Positions 8,350-18,223 are shown, counted from the stretch's first letter. The stretch: 39,235 nt of DNA from an uncultured Actinomycetes bacterium (GCA_903954055.1 CAJBMC010000156.1:1-39235); one strand, 5' to 3'. A program made the numbers and translations. The notes: a model not told the origin generated them from the sequence alone.

Positions 8350-9522
8350 TTACTTCTTCACAAATCGCCTAATAAGTTCCTTAGAGACTTCTTTATCACG
8401 AAGTGCTACGCCGGCAACAAAGCCTAAGGCGCAGATGGTCGTCAATAGCGCCGAACCACCGTAGGAGACCAACGGGAGGGTAACTCCCACCACAGGTAGG
8501 ACGCTAATTGCAGTGCCGATATTCAGAATTGCTTGCACGCCAATCCAGCATCCGATTCCGGCGCAGACGTAGCGCGAGAAGGGATCTTTCGCTCGCAAAG
8601 CAATTCGGAAAATTGAATATATGAGTGTTCCAATCAAGATGAGCACAGAGAGAGTCCCGAATAGTCCGAGCTCTTCACCAATCACAGAGAAGATAAAGTC
8701 GGTATGCGCTTCCGCCAAGTTGCCCCATTTTTGGCGACTACCACCGAGGCCGACTCCAAAGAGTCCTCCACTTGCAAGTCCGAGCAAGCTATGTGCAGGC
8801 TGCCATCCAAAATTTTTATACTCATTTGGAGCAAAGGGATTGAGAAAAACGAGAAAGCGTGCGCGACGATAATCCGAGGTAACAATTCCGGCTGCTAGTG
8901 CAACAAATCCCGCTGCCGCCACCCACCCTAACTTTCGAAGTTCTACTCCAGAGACAAAGAGCAGTCCGGCTGCGATGGCAGCAATGACCGAGGTAGTACC
9001 TAAATCGCCACCCCGCATGATGGCCGCAATTACAAGGAGGAAACCGGGGCCGATGAGAGCGATGACATTGAATTGTGTGCGTTCAGATGTTTCTTTTCGA
9101 GCCAACATATATGAGGCCCATAAAATCAAGAAGAATTTCACAAATTCACCTGGCTGAACATCAATGACCTTGAGATCAATCCAGTTGCGGTTTCCATTTA
9201 CTTCTTTACCGACACCAGGAATCATGACAATAACAACAAGAATTAGTGAAATCACTAATCCAAGGCGGGCTGCGGTTGTCCAATATTTTAAGGGTGCGCG
9301 AGCTAGCCAGATTGCAAAGGGGACTCCCGCAAGGAGAAAGATGAATTGTCTGAGAACTACAGCGAAGGCGTAGCCCTTAGTGTCGATTGCATGGATTGAT
9401 GATGCCGAGAAGACCATGATTAGTCCCAAGACCACCAAGACAGAGGTACTGATAATCATCATATAAAAATGGTTTACCGGGCTATTGAGAAAACGAGCTC
9501 GCGCCGCTGCTTTACTTGCCAT
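8350..9522 (-). CDS. ftsW: Peptidoglycan polymerase FtsW (SEDS family)
   Basis: SEDS-family multispanning protein that polymerises lipid II at the septum together with its cognate class B PBP, FtsI. The 390-residue sequence is rich in membrane segments (about ten) and contains family motifs: GNRNWIDL, QPGEFVKFFLIL, AHTDFIFSVIGEELGL, and near the C-terminus LPVVGVTLPLVSYGGSALL. It overlaps murD by 11 bases. Placement between murD and murG in the dcw cluster favours FtsW over its paralogue RodA. The C-terminal tail (LIRRFVKK) is very short, unlike the long acidic tails of mycobacterial FtsW. Confidence 0.96.
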   Translation of the reverse strand: MASKAAARARFLNSPVNHFYMMIISTSVLVVLGLIMVFSASSIHAIDTKGYAFAVVLRQFIFLLAGVPFAIWLARAPLKYWTTAARLGLVISLILVVIVMIPGVGKEVNGNRNWIDLKVIDVQPGEFVKFFLILWASYMLARKETSERTQFNVIALIGPGFLLVIAAIMRGGDLGTTSVIAAIAAGLLFVSGVELRKLGWVAAAGFVALAAGIVTSDYRRARFLVFLNPFAPNEYKNFGWQPAHSLLGLASGGLFGVGLGGSRQKWGNLAEAHTDFIFSVIGEELGLFGTLSVLILIGTLIYSIFRIALRAKDPFSRYVCAGIGCWIGVQAILNIGTAISVLPVVGVTLPLVSYGGSALLTTICALGFVAGVALRDKEVSKELIRRFVKK

Positions 9523-10945
9523 TGATGATTACTTCCTTTACCGCTTGTGCAAATCGATTTCCGCGATCTGAGTATGAGATGAATTGATCCATCGATGCAC
9601 AGGCAGGTGCGAGCAGGACAACGTCACCCTCTTCGGAAATCTCCCCCGCTGCACGAACAATTGACTCCATAAAGAGATTGTCGGCACTTCCTTTTTCATA
9701 ACCAACTGGTGGATCGATGAAAAATACTGGTACCTCTGGCGCTGAATGAGCGAGTGCATCGGCGATCAACTGGCGATCTTCACCGATTAATATCGCAGCT
9801 TTGAGTCGAGACCAAGTTCGTTCCACAAGTGGTTGCATCGCAGCACCTTTAGCCAAACCTCCGGCAATCCAAATAACTGAGAAGTGAGAAAGGATTGATG
9901 CAGTCGTTGCATGCGGGTTGGTCGCCTTCGAATCGTCAACCCATCTCACTTCATTAACTACTGCTACTTCCTCGATTCGATGCTTGCCTGGCTTAAAGCT
10001 CTTCAACGCCTCACGAATGACTTCTCGATCAACCCCAACCGTCGATGCCAATCCCGCCGCGGCAAGCGCATTAGAGATGTGATGCGGAACGGTAGGAATA
10101 ATCTCTGAAAGTTCTGCGAAGAGCGCCGCCTCCTGAGTGTCGGCTACAAAAGCACGATCGACCAGCAACTCTTCGACAATTCCAATTTCGCCAGGACCAG
10201 GGGTATCTAGTGAATAGAAAATCTTTCTACCTAGCCAATGTGAAGTACGACCGACTACTTCTCCATCATCTCCATTGAGAACCGCTGTCGTGCACTTATC
10301 AAGAATAGAAATCTTATCTTTGGCGTAGGCATCGAAAGAGCCGTGCCAATCAACGTGATCATCAGCGATATTGAGAATCGCGGCAGAGGTAAATTGAGCA
10401 TCTACTAGCCAATGCAACTGAAAGGATGAGAGTTCGAGTACCAGATAATCGAATTTCTCTGAACTCAATACTGATTCAATAACCGTTGTTCCCACATTTC
10501 CGCATGCCGTTGCATTAAGTCCAGCACTTTTGAGAATGTGCGCCACCATCTCGACGGTGGTGGTCTTTCCATTTGTACCAGTGAGGGCTAACCATTTCTG
10601 GCCGGGATGTTTCTCGCTCTTCATATGCCAAGCAAAATCAACCTCATTAAGAACCGGCTTATCGCCCTGACGCGCAATAGCCACAAGTGGGTGATCTTCT
10701 CTCCAACCTGGCGAAACGAAGAGATAATCAAATGAATCTTGTGTAACTTCGTCTGGCCGCTTGACTTCAAAACCCTCTACCTCGCTTACCTTTTCATCTG
10801 CGAAGGTCACGACTGCGCCTTTTGCCTGAAGTGCGCGAGCGACAGCAACTCCAGTGACTCCAGCGCCTGCAACAAGGACTCGACGCTCTTCCAAATTCAA
10901 ATAAGGATTGAAATTTGGATTGAAGTTTGTGCTGTTATCTTTCAT
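9512..10945 (-). CDS. murD: UDP-N-acetylmuramoyl-L-alanine--D-glutamate ligase MurD
   Basis: Mur ligase adding D-Glu to UDP-MurNAc-L-Ala. The 477-residue protein has an N-terminal Rossmann-like start (RRVLVAGAGVTGVAVARAL), the ATP loop LTGTNGKTTTVEM (about residues 114-126), ILNIADDHVDWHGSF in the central domain and WVDDSKATNPHATTAS in the C-terminal part. The N-terminus begins with a low-complexity Asn/Phe/Pro stretch (NFNPNFNPYLN), an unusual leader of about 17 residues before homology starts; a downstream start cannot be excluded. The gene lies 13 bases after mraY. Confidence 0.97.
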   Translation of the reverse strand: MKDNSTNFNPNFNPYLNLEERRVLVAGAGVTGVAVARALQAKGAVVTFADEKVSEVEGFEVKRPDEVTQDSFDYLFVSPGWREDHPLVAIARQGDKPVLNEVDFAWHMKSEKHPGQKWLALTGTNGKTTTVEMVAHILKSAGLNATACGNVGTTVIESVLSSEKFDYLVLELSSFQLHWLVDAQFTSAAILNIADDHVDWHGSFDAYAKDKISILDKCTTAVLNGDDGEVVGRTSHWLGRKIFYSLDTPGPGEIGIVEELLVDRAFVADTQEAALFAELSEIIPTVPHHISNALAAAGLASTVGVDREVIREALKSFKPGKHRIEEVAVVNEVRWVDDSKATNPHATTASILSHFSVIWIAGGLAKGAAMQPLVERTWSRLKAAILIGEDRQLIADALAHSAPEVPVFFIDPPVGYEKGSADNLFMESIVRAAGEISEEGDVVLLAPACASMDQFISYSDRGNRFAQAVKEVIINGK

Positions 10946-10958
10946 AAGAATTCCGAAA

Positions 10959-12020
10959 CTAGCCAGCTACCCATTGGGTATAGAAGAGCCCAAGCCCAAG
11001 CGCGACAGATAAGCCGGCGATGATCCAGAAGCGAAGAACAATAGTGACCTCGCCCCACCCCAATAATTCAAAGTGGTGTTGTAGCGGCGCCATCTTAAAT
11101 AGACGCTTTCCGCCGGTGATTCGAAAATATGCAACCTGTAGCGCAACCGAGAGCGTAATGATGACGAATAGCCCACCTAGTGGAACCAGAAGTAGCTCTA
11201 CTCGTTGCGAAGCGGCAATTCCTGCAAGTGCACCACCTAGCGCGAGTGAACCTGTATCTCCCATAAATATTTTTGCTGGAGATGCATTCCACCAGAGGAA
11301 CCCGGTACATGAACCGGCAAATGCTGCTGCGAGTACTGCTAAGTCGAGTGGATCACGAACTGCGTAGCAATTACTTCCTGCGATCTCTGCTGCACAGGTC
11401 TGGCTAAATTCCCACACACCAATAAGGACGAAGGCCAGAAAGGCCATAACTGAAGCTCCGGTGGCGAGTCCATCAAGTCCATCGGTGAGATTGACGCCAT
11501 TACTTGTTGCGGTGACCATGAAAGCAATCCATATAACAACTGCGACGACGCCAAGCGTTAATGAGGTATCTCGAACGGTAGATAACTGCAAACTCAGTGG
11601 AGTTAAGCCATCTGAATCCGCAAATTGAAGACCGAGATAACCGAAAATTGAGGCAGCCAATACTTGACCAATGATCTTCTGCTTTCCGCTAATACCTCGT
11701 GAGTTTTGTCGTGAAATTTTCATATAGTCATCGAGAAAACCAACAAAGCCAAGCGCAACAACAAGTCCTAGTACTAAGAGAACGGAGACCGTGATGTCGT
11801 TACCAGTGACAAGGTGCGCGATCAGGTAAGCAAGGATTACTGAGAAAATAATGATGATGCCGCCCATGGTGGGCGTACCGCGCTTGGTATGGTGCGAAGA
11901 AGGTCCATCATCTCTGATGAATTGACCATATCCGCGACGTGCAAGCGCCTTGATGAGAAGCGGTGTTCCAAAGAGCGAGAAGAAGAGTGCTAGAGCACCC
12001 GATACTAAAATTTCCTTCAT
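10959..12020 (-). CDS. mraY: Phospho-N-acetylmuramoyl-pentapeptide transferase MraY
   Basis: Integral membrane enzyme that makes lipid I from UDP-MurNAc-pentapeptide and undecaprenyl phosphate. The 353-residue sequence carries the catalytic motifs GFLDDYMKI (about residue 96), [31 protein letters not shown] and the C-terminal [12 protein letters not shown]. About ten membrane helices are apparent. The ATG overlaps the murF stop by four bases (ATGA). Confidence 0.98.
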   Translation of the reverse strand: MKEILVSGALALFFSLFGTPLLIKALARRGYGQFIRDDGPSSHHTKRGTPTMGGIIIIFSVILAYLIAHLVTGNDITVSVLLVLGLVVALGFVGFLDDYMKISRQNSRGISGKQKIIGQVLAASIFGYLGLQFADSDGLTPLSLQLSTVRDTSLTLGVVAVVIWIAFMVTATSNGVNLTDGLDGLATGASVMAFLAFVLIGVWEFSQTCAAEIAGSNCYAVRDPLDLAVLAAAFAGSCTGFLWWNASPAKIFMGDTGSLALGGALAGIAASQRVELLLVPLGGLFVIITLSVALQVAYFRITGGKRLFKMAPLQHHFELLGWGEVTIVLRFWIIAGLSVALGLGLFYTQWVAG

Positions 12021-13405
12021 TTCTTATCGCCCTCTTCTTTCGCAATCTTGGTATTCCACAAATCTTCAAGTCCCTCTGCAACGACTTCCAACTTATCTGA
12101 ACGAGATGCCTTGCAGAGAATGACATCCCCTCGGTTGATAAATTTAACGAATTCAATCGCCTCGTCTACTGATGCGCATTCGTGCAACATAGTCGTTGGA
12201 CCAATCCCAGACTTGTAATCTGGTGCTGCGATTGCAACCAGGTGATCAACGCCTAATTGTGAAGCAAGAGCTGCGATTTCGGCATGTGCCTTGCTTGAAG
12301 TTGCTCCTAGTTCTCGCATGTTTCCGAGAAAAGCCCACGACTCACCGCCTCGCTCTTGCGTTAAGTGGGTGAGAGTGGTGAGTGCAGCCGCCATTGAGTC
12401 AGGGCTCGCGTTATAGGCGTCATTGATAATGACTAGGTCTTCAAGTTCGCGAACTTCCATACGCCAGCGCGCATGCACCTCTGCCGTCGATAGTGAACCT
12501 GCAATATGGTCGGTAGAAATACCAACTGCATGAGCTACAGCTGCCGCTGCGAGAGCATTTCCAATTTGGTGAATTCCATACTGTCGTAGCGCAACCGTGC
12601 TTCGACCTTCTGGAGTTACCAGATCAAAATGAGCACGGCCATCCCTGAGTTCAATATCTGTCGCACGAATTGTGGCGGATGTATTTTCGCCGAATGTAAT
12701 CGTTCTTCCATGATGGAGTGAGGCCATTGCGGGCGTGTAATCATCATATGTTCCTAGGATTGCAATATCGTCTTGAGAGAGCGATTGAATCATCTCTGAT
12801 TTTGTCTCAGCAATCTTCTCAATACTTCCAAATTCTCCGATATGGGCTGCGGCAACACGAAGTACGACTCCAATGTGGGGTTGAGCAATCGCCGCCAAAG
12901 CTGCGATATCGCCTTGATGGCGTGCCCCCATCTCTGCAATGCAAAATTCTGTCTTCTCATCACATTGCAGAACGGTAAGTGGTACACCTAACTCGTTATT
13001 GTGATTACCTTTAGGCGAGACCGTGAGGCCCTTTGCAGATAGCACCGATGCCAATAATTCTTTTGTCGTGGTTTTACCCTGTGATCCGGTAATTCCAATA
13101 ACGGTGAGGTTCTTCAGTTGGGAACGAACATGCGCCGCAAGTAAACCAATCGCACGTGTTACATCGGCGACTACTACACAGTTACCCGGAACGACGCGAG
13201 AGGTAATCGATATTGCTGCTCCTCGAGATGCGGCATCACCGACAAAATCGTGGCCATCGACATTTTCACCTTTGATTGCAAGAAAGATCGAACCCGGTAG
13301 GCAGTCGCGCGAGGAGAGAAATGCCGGTGCGCTGATAACGGTGTCATCACCATGGAGTACTCCCCCAACAATTGCAGCGATCTCGCTCGCCTTCATTGTG
13401 ATCAT
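12017..13405 (-). CDS. murF: UDP-MurNAc-tripeptide--D-Ala-D-Ala ligase MurF
   Basis: Adds the D-Ala-D-Ala dipeptide to UDP-MurNAc-tripeptide. The 462-residue protein has the MurF N-terminal fold ([12 protein letters not shown], then [14 protein letters not shown]), the ATP loop [15 protein letters not shown] (about residues 104-118), [11 protein letters not shown], and [16 protein letters not shown] in the C-terminal domain. Two ATG codons are possible, three codons apart; the upstream ATG at 13405 forms the ATGA overlap with murE typical of this operon. Confidence 0.97.
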   Translation of the reverse strand: MITMKASEIAAIVGGVLHGDDTVISAPAFLSSRDCLPGSIFLAIKGENVDGHDFVGDAASRGAAISITSRVVPGNCVVVADVTRAIGLLAAHVRSQLKNLTVIGITGSQGKTTTKELLASVLSAKGLTVSPKGNHNNELGVPLTVLQCDEKTEFCIAEMGARHQGDIAALAAIAQPHIGVVLRVAAAHIGEFGSIEKIAETKSEMIQSLSQDDIAILGTYDDYTPAMASLHHGRTITFGENTSATIRATDIELRDGRAHFDLVTPEGRSTVALRQYGIHQIGNALAAAAVAHAVGISTDHIAGSLSTAEVHARWRMEVRELEDLVIINDAYNASPDSMAAALTTLTHLTQERGGESWAFLGNMRELGATSSKAHAEIAALASQLGVDHLVAIAAPDYKSGIGPTTMLHECASVDEAIEFVKFINRGDVILCKASRSDKLEVVAEGLEDLWNTKIAKEEGDKK

Positions 13406-14886
13406 CGTTTAGCCTCGATTGCTCTCGCTAATTGAAGTCGGTCATCAAATGGAGTAATCACTCCGGAAATCTCTTGCCCAGTCTCATGGCCTTTTCCAAG
13501 AACAATTACCGTATCGCCTTCAATAGCCAATCCGACCGCATAGGTAATCGCTTCTGCGCGATCTACGATCACAGTAGATGGTTGCGCGAGGATTTGGCTA
13601 CCGACCATCTGCTCCAATATCTCAACTGGATTTTCGCTACGTGGATTGTCGCTGGTAAATACAGCGACATCACTTCCCTCGCTGAGCGCATTACCCATTA
13701 AAGAGCGCTTTGAAGCATCTCGATCACCGCCACAGCCCAGAACTGCAATGACGCGACCGCTAGTAAATTCTCGAACCGCCTTCAATACATTTGTTACCGC
13801 ATCTGGCGAGTGCGCGTAGTCCACTAGGGCTTTAAAATTTTGCTGAAGTGAGATGGCTTCTAGCCGACCTGGAGCACCGTTGAGCTGCGGAATGAGCATT
13901 GCCATCTCTAACGGATCCACGCCACATTCATAGGCGATTGCAACTGCGAGCAAGAGGTTATCAAGGTTAAAACCGCCATGTAATGGTGTGCGGGATTCGA
14001 TTAAAATTCCGTCGCGGCCACGAATTGTAAATTCGGCCCCTCCAACTGTTGGAGTGATTTCCGAGAAATACCAGGTCGCCTTCGTGTTGTCTCGCGAGAC
14101 AGAATGCTTCTCAATCGATACCTCTTCAAATAATCGACGGCCGTAAGCATCATCGATATTGATAAAGCAACTCTGAGCATACTCATGAGTGAAGAGCTTC
14201 GACTTGGCTTTGAAATATGACTCCATATCCTTATGGAAGTCGAGATGATCCTGGGTGAGGTTGGTAAATCCAACAATCGAGAAGAAAGAGCCGACCAATC
14301 GCTGCAGTTCTAGCGAGTGGCTTGAAACTTCCATAACCAGGTGGCGCATGTGGCGTTCACGCATCGTTGCTGCAAGTGTCTGCAAATCTGCAGCTTCCGG
14401 AGTGGTCCGCTCACTCTTAATTGCATCACTACCGATACGTGTCTCTACCGTTCCAATTAATCCGGTTTCGCGTCCAATTCCGGAGAGGAGTTGATAAAGC
14501 AAGGTGGTGACTGTGGTCTTACCGTTGGTGCCGGTGATTCCAATACTCTGCATTTCTCGAATGGGATCTCGATAGAAATGAGATGCAAGTTGCGCCCCTG
14601 CCTCTCGCACATTATTTACAACTAATGTCGGCAACTCAGCGGAACTCTTTGCGCCTGCCGCATCGGTGAGCACAGCTACCGCTCCATTAGCAATTGCTGA
14701 ATCTAGAAATTGAGCTCCGTGAAATTTTGCACCTGGAAATGCAAGGAAGAGATCTCCCAGCTGAACATCAGAATCCTTATAGGCAATTCCGGTGAATTGA
14801 AGCTCTTTAAAATTTACTTCTTCAGCACCCAGTAACTCTCTAGCCTGCTCCAGAGAGAGTGAGAATGGATTAAACGGGCGAATCAT
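13402..14886 (-). CDS. murE: UDP-MurNAc-L-Ala-D-Glu--meso-diaminopimelate ligase MurE
   Basis: Adds the third residue of the stem peptide. The 494-residue sequence shows GDLFLAFPGAKFHG in the N-terminal domain, GITGTNGKTTVTTLL (ATP loop, about residues 115-129), FTNLTQDHLDFH in the centre, and in the C-terminal domain the motif DNPRSENP. DNPR is the known specificity motif for meso-diaminopimelate, so the peptidoglycan is predicted to be the meso-DAP type rather than lysine type. The ATG shares one base with the ftsI stop (TAATG). Confidence 0.97.
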   Translation of the reverse strand: MIRPFNPFSLSLEQARELLGAEEVNFKELQFTGIAYKDSDVQLGDLFLAFPGAKFHGAQFLDSAIANGAVAVLTDAAGAKSSAELPTLVVNNVREAGAQLASHFYRDPIREMQSIGITGTNGKTTVTTLLYQLLSGIGRETGLIGTVETRIGSDAIKSERTTPEAADLQTLAATMRERHMRHLVMEVSSHSLELQRLVGSFFSIVGFTNLTQDHLDFHKDMESYFKAKSKLFTHEYAQSCFINIDDAYGRRLFEEVSIEKHSVSRDNTKATWYFSEITPTVGGAEFTIRGRDGILIESRTPLHGGFNLDNLLLAVAIAYECGVDPLEMAMLIPQLNGAPGRLEAISLQQNFKALVDYAHSPDAVTNVLKAVREFTSGRVIAVLGCGGDRDASKRSLMGNALSEGSDVAVFTSDNPRSENPVEILEQMVGSQILAQPSTVIVDRAEAITYAVGLAIEGDTVIVLGKGHETGQEISGVITPFDDRLQLARAIEAKR

Positions 14887-16688
14887 TAGTTCTTTGCACT
14901 CGCTTGCGTAATCTTGACTGATTGTAATTCTGCTTGAGTAAGTGCAACGGGCAGCACCTTTGTACCTGTTGGCGCTACATGCTCTGATTGAAGAACAAAT
15001 GTCATCACCTTTTTAAAGACTGGGCCGCAGAGAGCTCCACCGAAGTGTCCATTGCGAGGACGCTGCAAAGTTACGCTAATGACGTATCGAGGGCTATCTG
15101 CCGGAGCGAAGCCAATAAATGATGCGGTGTATCCGCTGTACTTACCTGTGAGCGGATCGACTCGTTGCGCGGTACCGGTTTTGCCAGCAACTCGATATCC
15201 AGGAATCGCAGCACTTGGAGCAGTTCCGTTTGCTGACACCACGCTCTCCATCATGATGCGAAGTTTTGCAGCTGTCTCTTCGCTTACGACTCGAACTGAC
15301 TCGCGATTACCTGCTGGCGTGAAATGACCAGATGAATCACTTGTACCTGCAATAACAGTTGGAGAAACGCGAACACCGGCATTTGCAATCGTCGCAAAGA
15401 CGCTTGTCGCTTGCATTGCAGTCAGCGAATACCCCTGACCGAAAGCGACCGTTGGCGCAGTGGTTCCAGACCAGTTATTTACTGGGCGAAGTAATCCTAC
15501 AGATTCGCCTGGCAAGCCTGAACCAGTCTTACTTCCAATTCCAAATTTTGTCAGGTACTCATAGAGTCGATCGCTTCCCAACGTCTCGCCCACTTGAATT
15601 GAACCAGTGTTGCTTGATACGGCAAGAATTCCAGTAGTCGTAAGTTGTTCAGTCGCATGGCGCTCATGATCGTGGAAAGTTTTTCCAGCGCGATAGAGGC
15701 CGTAGGGGACCGAGAAAACGGTTGTCGGAGTGATTGTCTTCTCTTCCAACGCCGCCGCCATGGTCATAACTTTTCCGGTGGACCCTGGTTCGTAAACATC
15801 TTGTACAGAAGGGTTGCGCATCAAATCTAGTGAGACACCCTTTGTATTGTTGGGATCAAATGTTGGCGCAGTTGCATGAGCGATGATCGCACCAGTCTTA
15901 GGGTCCATCACGATTACCGTACCGTTTGCAGCGCCAGAGCTTTTAACTGCATCAGCGATTGCCTTGGCGGCAATCCATTGAACATCGCGATCAATTGTCA
16001 AACGGATTGTTGTGCCAGCTTTAGGAGCGATGATTTCGCTCTGTGATCCAGGTATCTCTGCACCGTTAGCACGGGCATATGAATACTTTCCAGATGTTCC
16101 AGTGATAAGCGTGTTCATGCTCGATTCAATACCGGCGGCTCCAACACCATCGGCGCGGACAAAACCAACGAGTGATGAAATTAATTGACCCGATGGATAC
16201 TCTCGAATGTATGAACGCTCTGGGAAGAATCCAATAATGCGCTTATCAATCTCTTTGCTTCCTAGAGTTGAGTTGTAGGCATCCATAGCCGCTGTGAGTT
16301 TCTCCCAGAGCGCAGGTCGACCGTTCTTCAACACGATTGCGTATTTACGAGTTCCAGTGATGCTTGCTTGAACTTCAGCCGTTGTAAGCCCCAAAATCGG
16401 CGCAACAAAAGCTGCAGTCTTGGCTGGATCGCTAATTTGGGTTTGATCGACCACGATACTGATAGCTGAGACGCTGCGGGCAAATGCGACGCCATTGACA
16501 TCTGTGATATCTCCACGCGGTGCTTGCACTGTACGAGTTGTCTCCATCTCATCTACGGCGCGAAGTTTGTAATTCGAAGCTTCGAAAATTTGTACTCTAA
16601 ATAGTTGCAAGCTCAAAAGCGCTAAGACAATTGTGAAGACAAGAGCAAGAATTCGAATACGAGACTTTGCTAGCGAGAGATCACCCAT
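14886..16688 (-). CDS. ftsI: Septal class B penicillin-binding protein FtsI (PBP3)
   Basis: Transpeptidase that cross-links septal peptidoglycan. The 600-residue protein has an N-terminal membrane anchor (about residues 9-29), a PBP-dimerisation domain (APRGDITDVNGVAFARS onward) and a transpeptidase domain with all three active-site motifs: STGK (in YEPGSTGKVMTMAAA, about residue 304), SSN (AVSSNTGS) and KTG (RVAGKTGTAQR). It overlaps the ftsL-like gene by eight bases and ends at murE. The C-terminus is short and lacks PASTA repeats. It would work with FtsW from the same operon. Confidence 0.97.
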   Translation of the reverse strand: MGDLSLAKSRIRILALVFTIVLALLSLQLFRVQIFEASNYKLRAVDEMETTRTVQAPRGDITDVNGVAFARSVSAISIVVDQTQISDPAKTAAFVAPILGLTTAEVQASITGTRKYAIVLKNGRPALWEKLTAAMDAYNSTLGSKEIDKRIIGFFPERSYIREYPSGQLISSLVGFVRADGVGAAGIESSMNTLITGTSGKYSYARANGAEIPGSQSEIIAPKAGTTIRLTIDRDVQWIAAKAIADAVKSSGAANGTVIVMDPKTGAIIAHATAPTFDPNNTKGVSLDLMRNPSVQDVYEPGSTGKVMTMAAALEEKTITPTTVFSVPYGLYRAGKTFHDHERHATEQLTTTGILAVSSNTGSIQVGETLGSDRLYEYLTKFGIGSKTGSGLPGESVGLLRPVNNWSGTTAPTVAFGQGYSLTAMQATSVFATIANAGVRVSPTVIAGTSDSSGHFTPAGNRESVRVVSEETAAKLRIMMESVVSANGTAPSAAIPGYRVAGKTGTAQRVDPLTGKYSGYTASFIGFAPADSPRYVISVTLQRPRNGHFGGALCGPVFKKVMTFVLQSEHVAPTGTKVLPVALTQAELQSVKITQASAKN

Positions 16689-17091
16689 GTGTCACCTCAC
16701 TAGAAGCGTTGAGATTGAGGAAGATTGGAGTATCAGATTGCTTCATTCCTAACGCAGCAGCTGCATTAGCAAGGGCATCTGGATCTGCATGATCATCAAT
16801 CTGTCGATTGATTGCATCGCGCTGATCTGCAACTAACTTCGCCTCAACTTTTAACTTTGACAAAGTGAAGGCATCTTGTGCCAACAAGGTATTGATACCC
16901 AAGAGCGCCATAAATCCTGCAACGCTGATTGAGGTCACAAAGATTGCAAAATACTTACGACTTGCCTGTTGCGCGACTGTGACTTGTGGGAAAGCTCCCT
17001 GAATCACCTTCGCCGTTGTCTCGACAACTTGACGCTTTAATCCAGAGGTGAGTGTTGTCGAAATTCCTTTGCGAGCGAGAGCTGTTGCCAT
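16681..17091 (-). CDS. FtsL-like septum protein
   Basis: A 136-residue bitopic protein: basic and polar N-terminus (about 45 residues), one membrane helix (about residues 47-70), and an extracytoplasmic segment rich in charged residues that should form a coiled coil (SKLKVEAKLVADQRDAINRQID), followed by DPDALANAAAALGM, a pattern typical of FtsL/FtsB-type division proteins. It occupies the slot of the poorly conserved FtsL-like gene between rsmH and ftsI (Rv2164c in M. tuberculosis). It overlaps rsmH by one base and ftsI by eight. Assignment relies on topology and position, because sequence conservation is weak in this family. Confidence 0.85.
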   Translation of the reverse strand: MATALARKGISTTLTSGLKRQVVETTAKVIQGAFPQVTVAQQASRKYFAIFVTSISVAGFMALLGINTLLAQDAFTLSKLKVEAKLVADQRDAINRQIDDHADPDALANAAAALGMKQSDTPIFLNLNASSEVTHG

Positions 17092-18032
17092 TATGCGGCC
17101 ACCCTCTCGATTGCGCGCAGTCGTACAGATGCAGCGCGAGAATTTTCAGCAATCTCCGCCTCACTTGGCTTCTCGCTTGAGTTAAAGACGAGTTTGAACT
17201 TCGCTGCATACTCTGGAAGTTCAATCGGTAATTCACGTGGGCTCTTTGAAGTTGAGGCTTCAGCAAATTTCTCTTTAACGATGCGATCTTCGAGTGATTG
17301 GAAAGACATCACAACGACACGTCCGCCGATAACAATTCGATCGAGCGCCTCTGGGATTGCTCGCTCGATTGCTCCGAGTTCATCATTGACGGCGATCCGA
17401 AGCGCCTGGAATGTCCGCTTAGATGGATTGCCACCAGTGCGACGAGTCGCCGCAGGAATGCTCTCCTTCACAAGTGCAGCTAGTTGAACTGTTGAATTCA
17501 TAGGCGAGATAGCTCGCGCTTTCACAATATTTTCGACGATTCGAGTAGCAAATTTCTCTTCGCCGTAGACTCGCAAAATTCGGACGAGCTCTCCAGGTTC
17601 ATAAGTATTTACGATTTCACCGGCTGTGATACCTCGGCTCTGATCCATCCGCATATCTAGCGGAGCATCATGTGAATAAGAGAATCCGCGCACACCTTCA
17701 TCTAGCTGCATCGATGAAACGCCGAGATCGAAAAGCACCCCATTGACATTGGTGAGACCGAAGCTTTCAAGAACTTCAGAGAGCTGGTCAAAGATTGAAT
17801 GTGCTGATTTAAACCGCTCACCAAAACGCGCGAGGCGAGCTCCAGCTTTAGCTAGCGCATCCTTATCGCGATCGATTCCGATAACAGTTAATTGCGAGAA
17901 CTGCTCAAGGAGAGCTTCGCTATGTCCACCAAGGCCAAGAGTTGCATCAATAACTACAGGGTTTTCGGTAGCAAGAATTGCAGGTGCGAGTAGCTCGACG
18001 CATCGATCGCGCATTACTGATATGTGTTGCAT
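17091..18032 (-). CDS. rsmH: 16S rRNA (cytosine(1402)-N4)-methyltransferase RsmH (MraW)
   Basis: SAM-dependent methyltransferase that N4-methylates C1402 in the ribosomal P site. The 313-residue sequence starts HISVMRDRCVELL and contains the SAM loop DATLGLGGHSEALL (about residues 29-42), GVLFDLGVSSMQLDE, DMRMDQS, NPSKRTFQALRIAVNDEL and VMSFQSLEDRIVK, all classic MraW blocks. A GGGGGAG ribosome-binding site lies close upstream of the ATG. It is preceded by a 257-base gap containing a nested inverted repeat and short tandem repeats, which may control expression of rsmH and the operon behind it. Confidence 0.97.
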   Translation of the reverse strand: MQHISVMRDRCVELLAPAILATENPVVIDATLGLGGHSEALLEQFSQLTVIGIDRDKDALAKAGARLARFGERFKSAHSIFDQLSEVLESFGLTNVNGVLFDLGVSSMQLDEGVRGFSYSHDAPLDMRMDQSRGITAGEIVNTYEPGELVRILRVYGEEKFATRIVENIVKARAISPMNSTVQLAALVKESIPAATRRTGGNPSKRTFQALRIAVNDELGAIERAIPEALDRIVIGGRVVVMSFQSLEDRIVKEKFAEASTSKSPRELPIELPEYAAKFKLVFNSSEKPSEAEIAENSRAASVRLRAIERVAA

Positions 18033-18058
18033 CTACTCCCCCACTTCTCACTTACTCG

Positions 18059-18108
18059 TGCCTTTAATGAGCTCTTGCCTGTAATTAACTTTTGCCTTTA
18101 ATGAGTAC
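18059..18108. repeat. Three imperfect 17-bp tandem repeats upstream of rsmH
   Basis: Units start at 18059 (TGCCTTTAATGAGCTCT), 18076 (TGCCTGTAATTAACTTT) and 18093 (TGCCTTTAATGAGTAC). Copies one and three share 13 identical bases; copy two differs in several places. A fourth TGCC begins at 18109 and runs into the outer arm of the inverted-repeat element. They lie about 30-80 bases before the rsmH start codon, within the expected leader. Confidence 0.7.
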
Positions 18109-18112
18109 TGCC

Positions 18113-18223
18113 CACTCATCTCTGGTCACCGCCGGCCGACGGATTTGTTAATCATCGATAGCGGCGTCGGGGAAGAGACGCCGCTGTCGGCCTATTAAGG
18201 TCGGCGGTGGCCACAGATGAGTG
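18113..18223 (-). promoter_or_regulatory. Nested inverted-repeat structure between mraZ and rsmH (possible mraW-type leader RNA)
   Basis: Three stems nest in one element. The outer stem pairs 18113-18133 with 18203-18223 (21 positions, two mismatches). A second stem continues directly, pairing GGCCGAC at 18134-18140 with GTCGGCC at 18186-18192. The apical hairpin pairs AGCGGCGTC (18160-18168) with GACGCCGCT (18177-18185) around an eight-base loop. A 10-base bulge (18193-18202) and a 19-base internal strand (18141-18159) interrupt it. No T-run follows on the transcribed (minus) strand, so it is not a simple terminator. A conserved RNA called the mraW motif has been described upstream of mraW in Actinobacteria; position fits, but membership was not tested. 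A mobile palindromic repeat is the alternative. Confidence 0.55.

Noticed and set aside
18113-18223. Rho-independent terminator for mraZ
   Set aside because: No T-run follows the stem on the minus strand. A T-rich stretch does follow on the + strand (18231-18243), but no + strand gene ends there.
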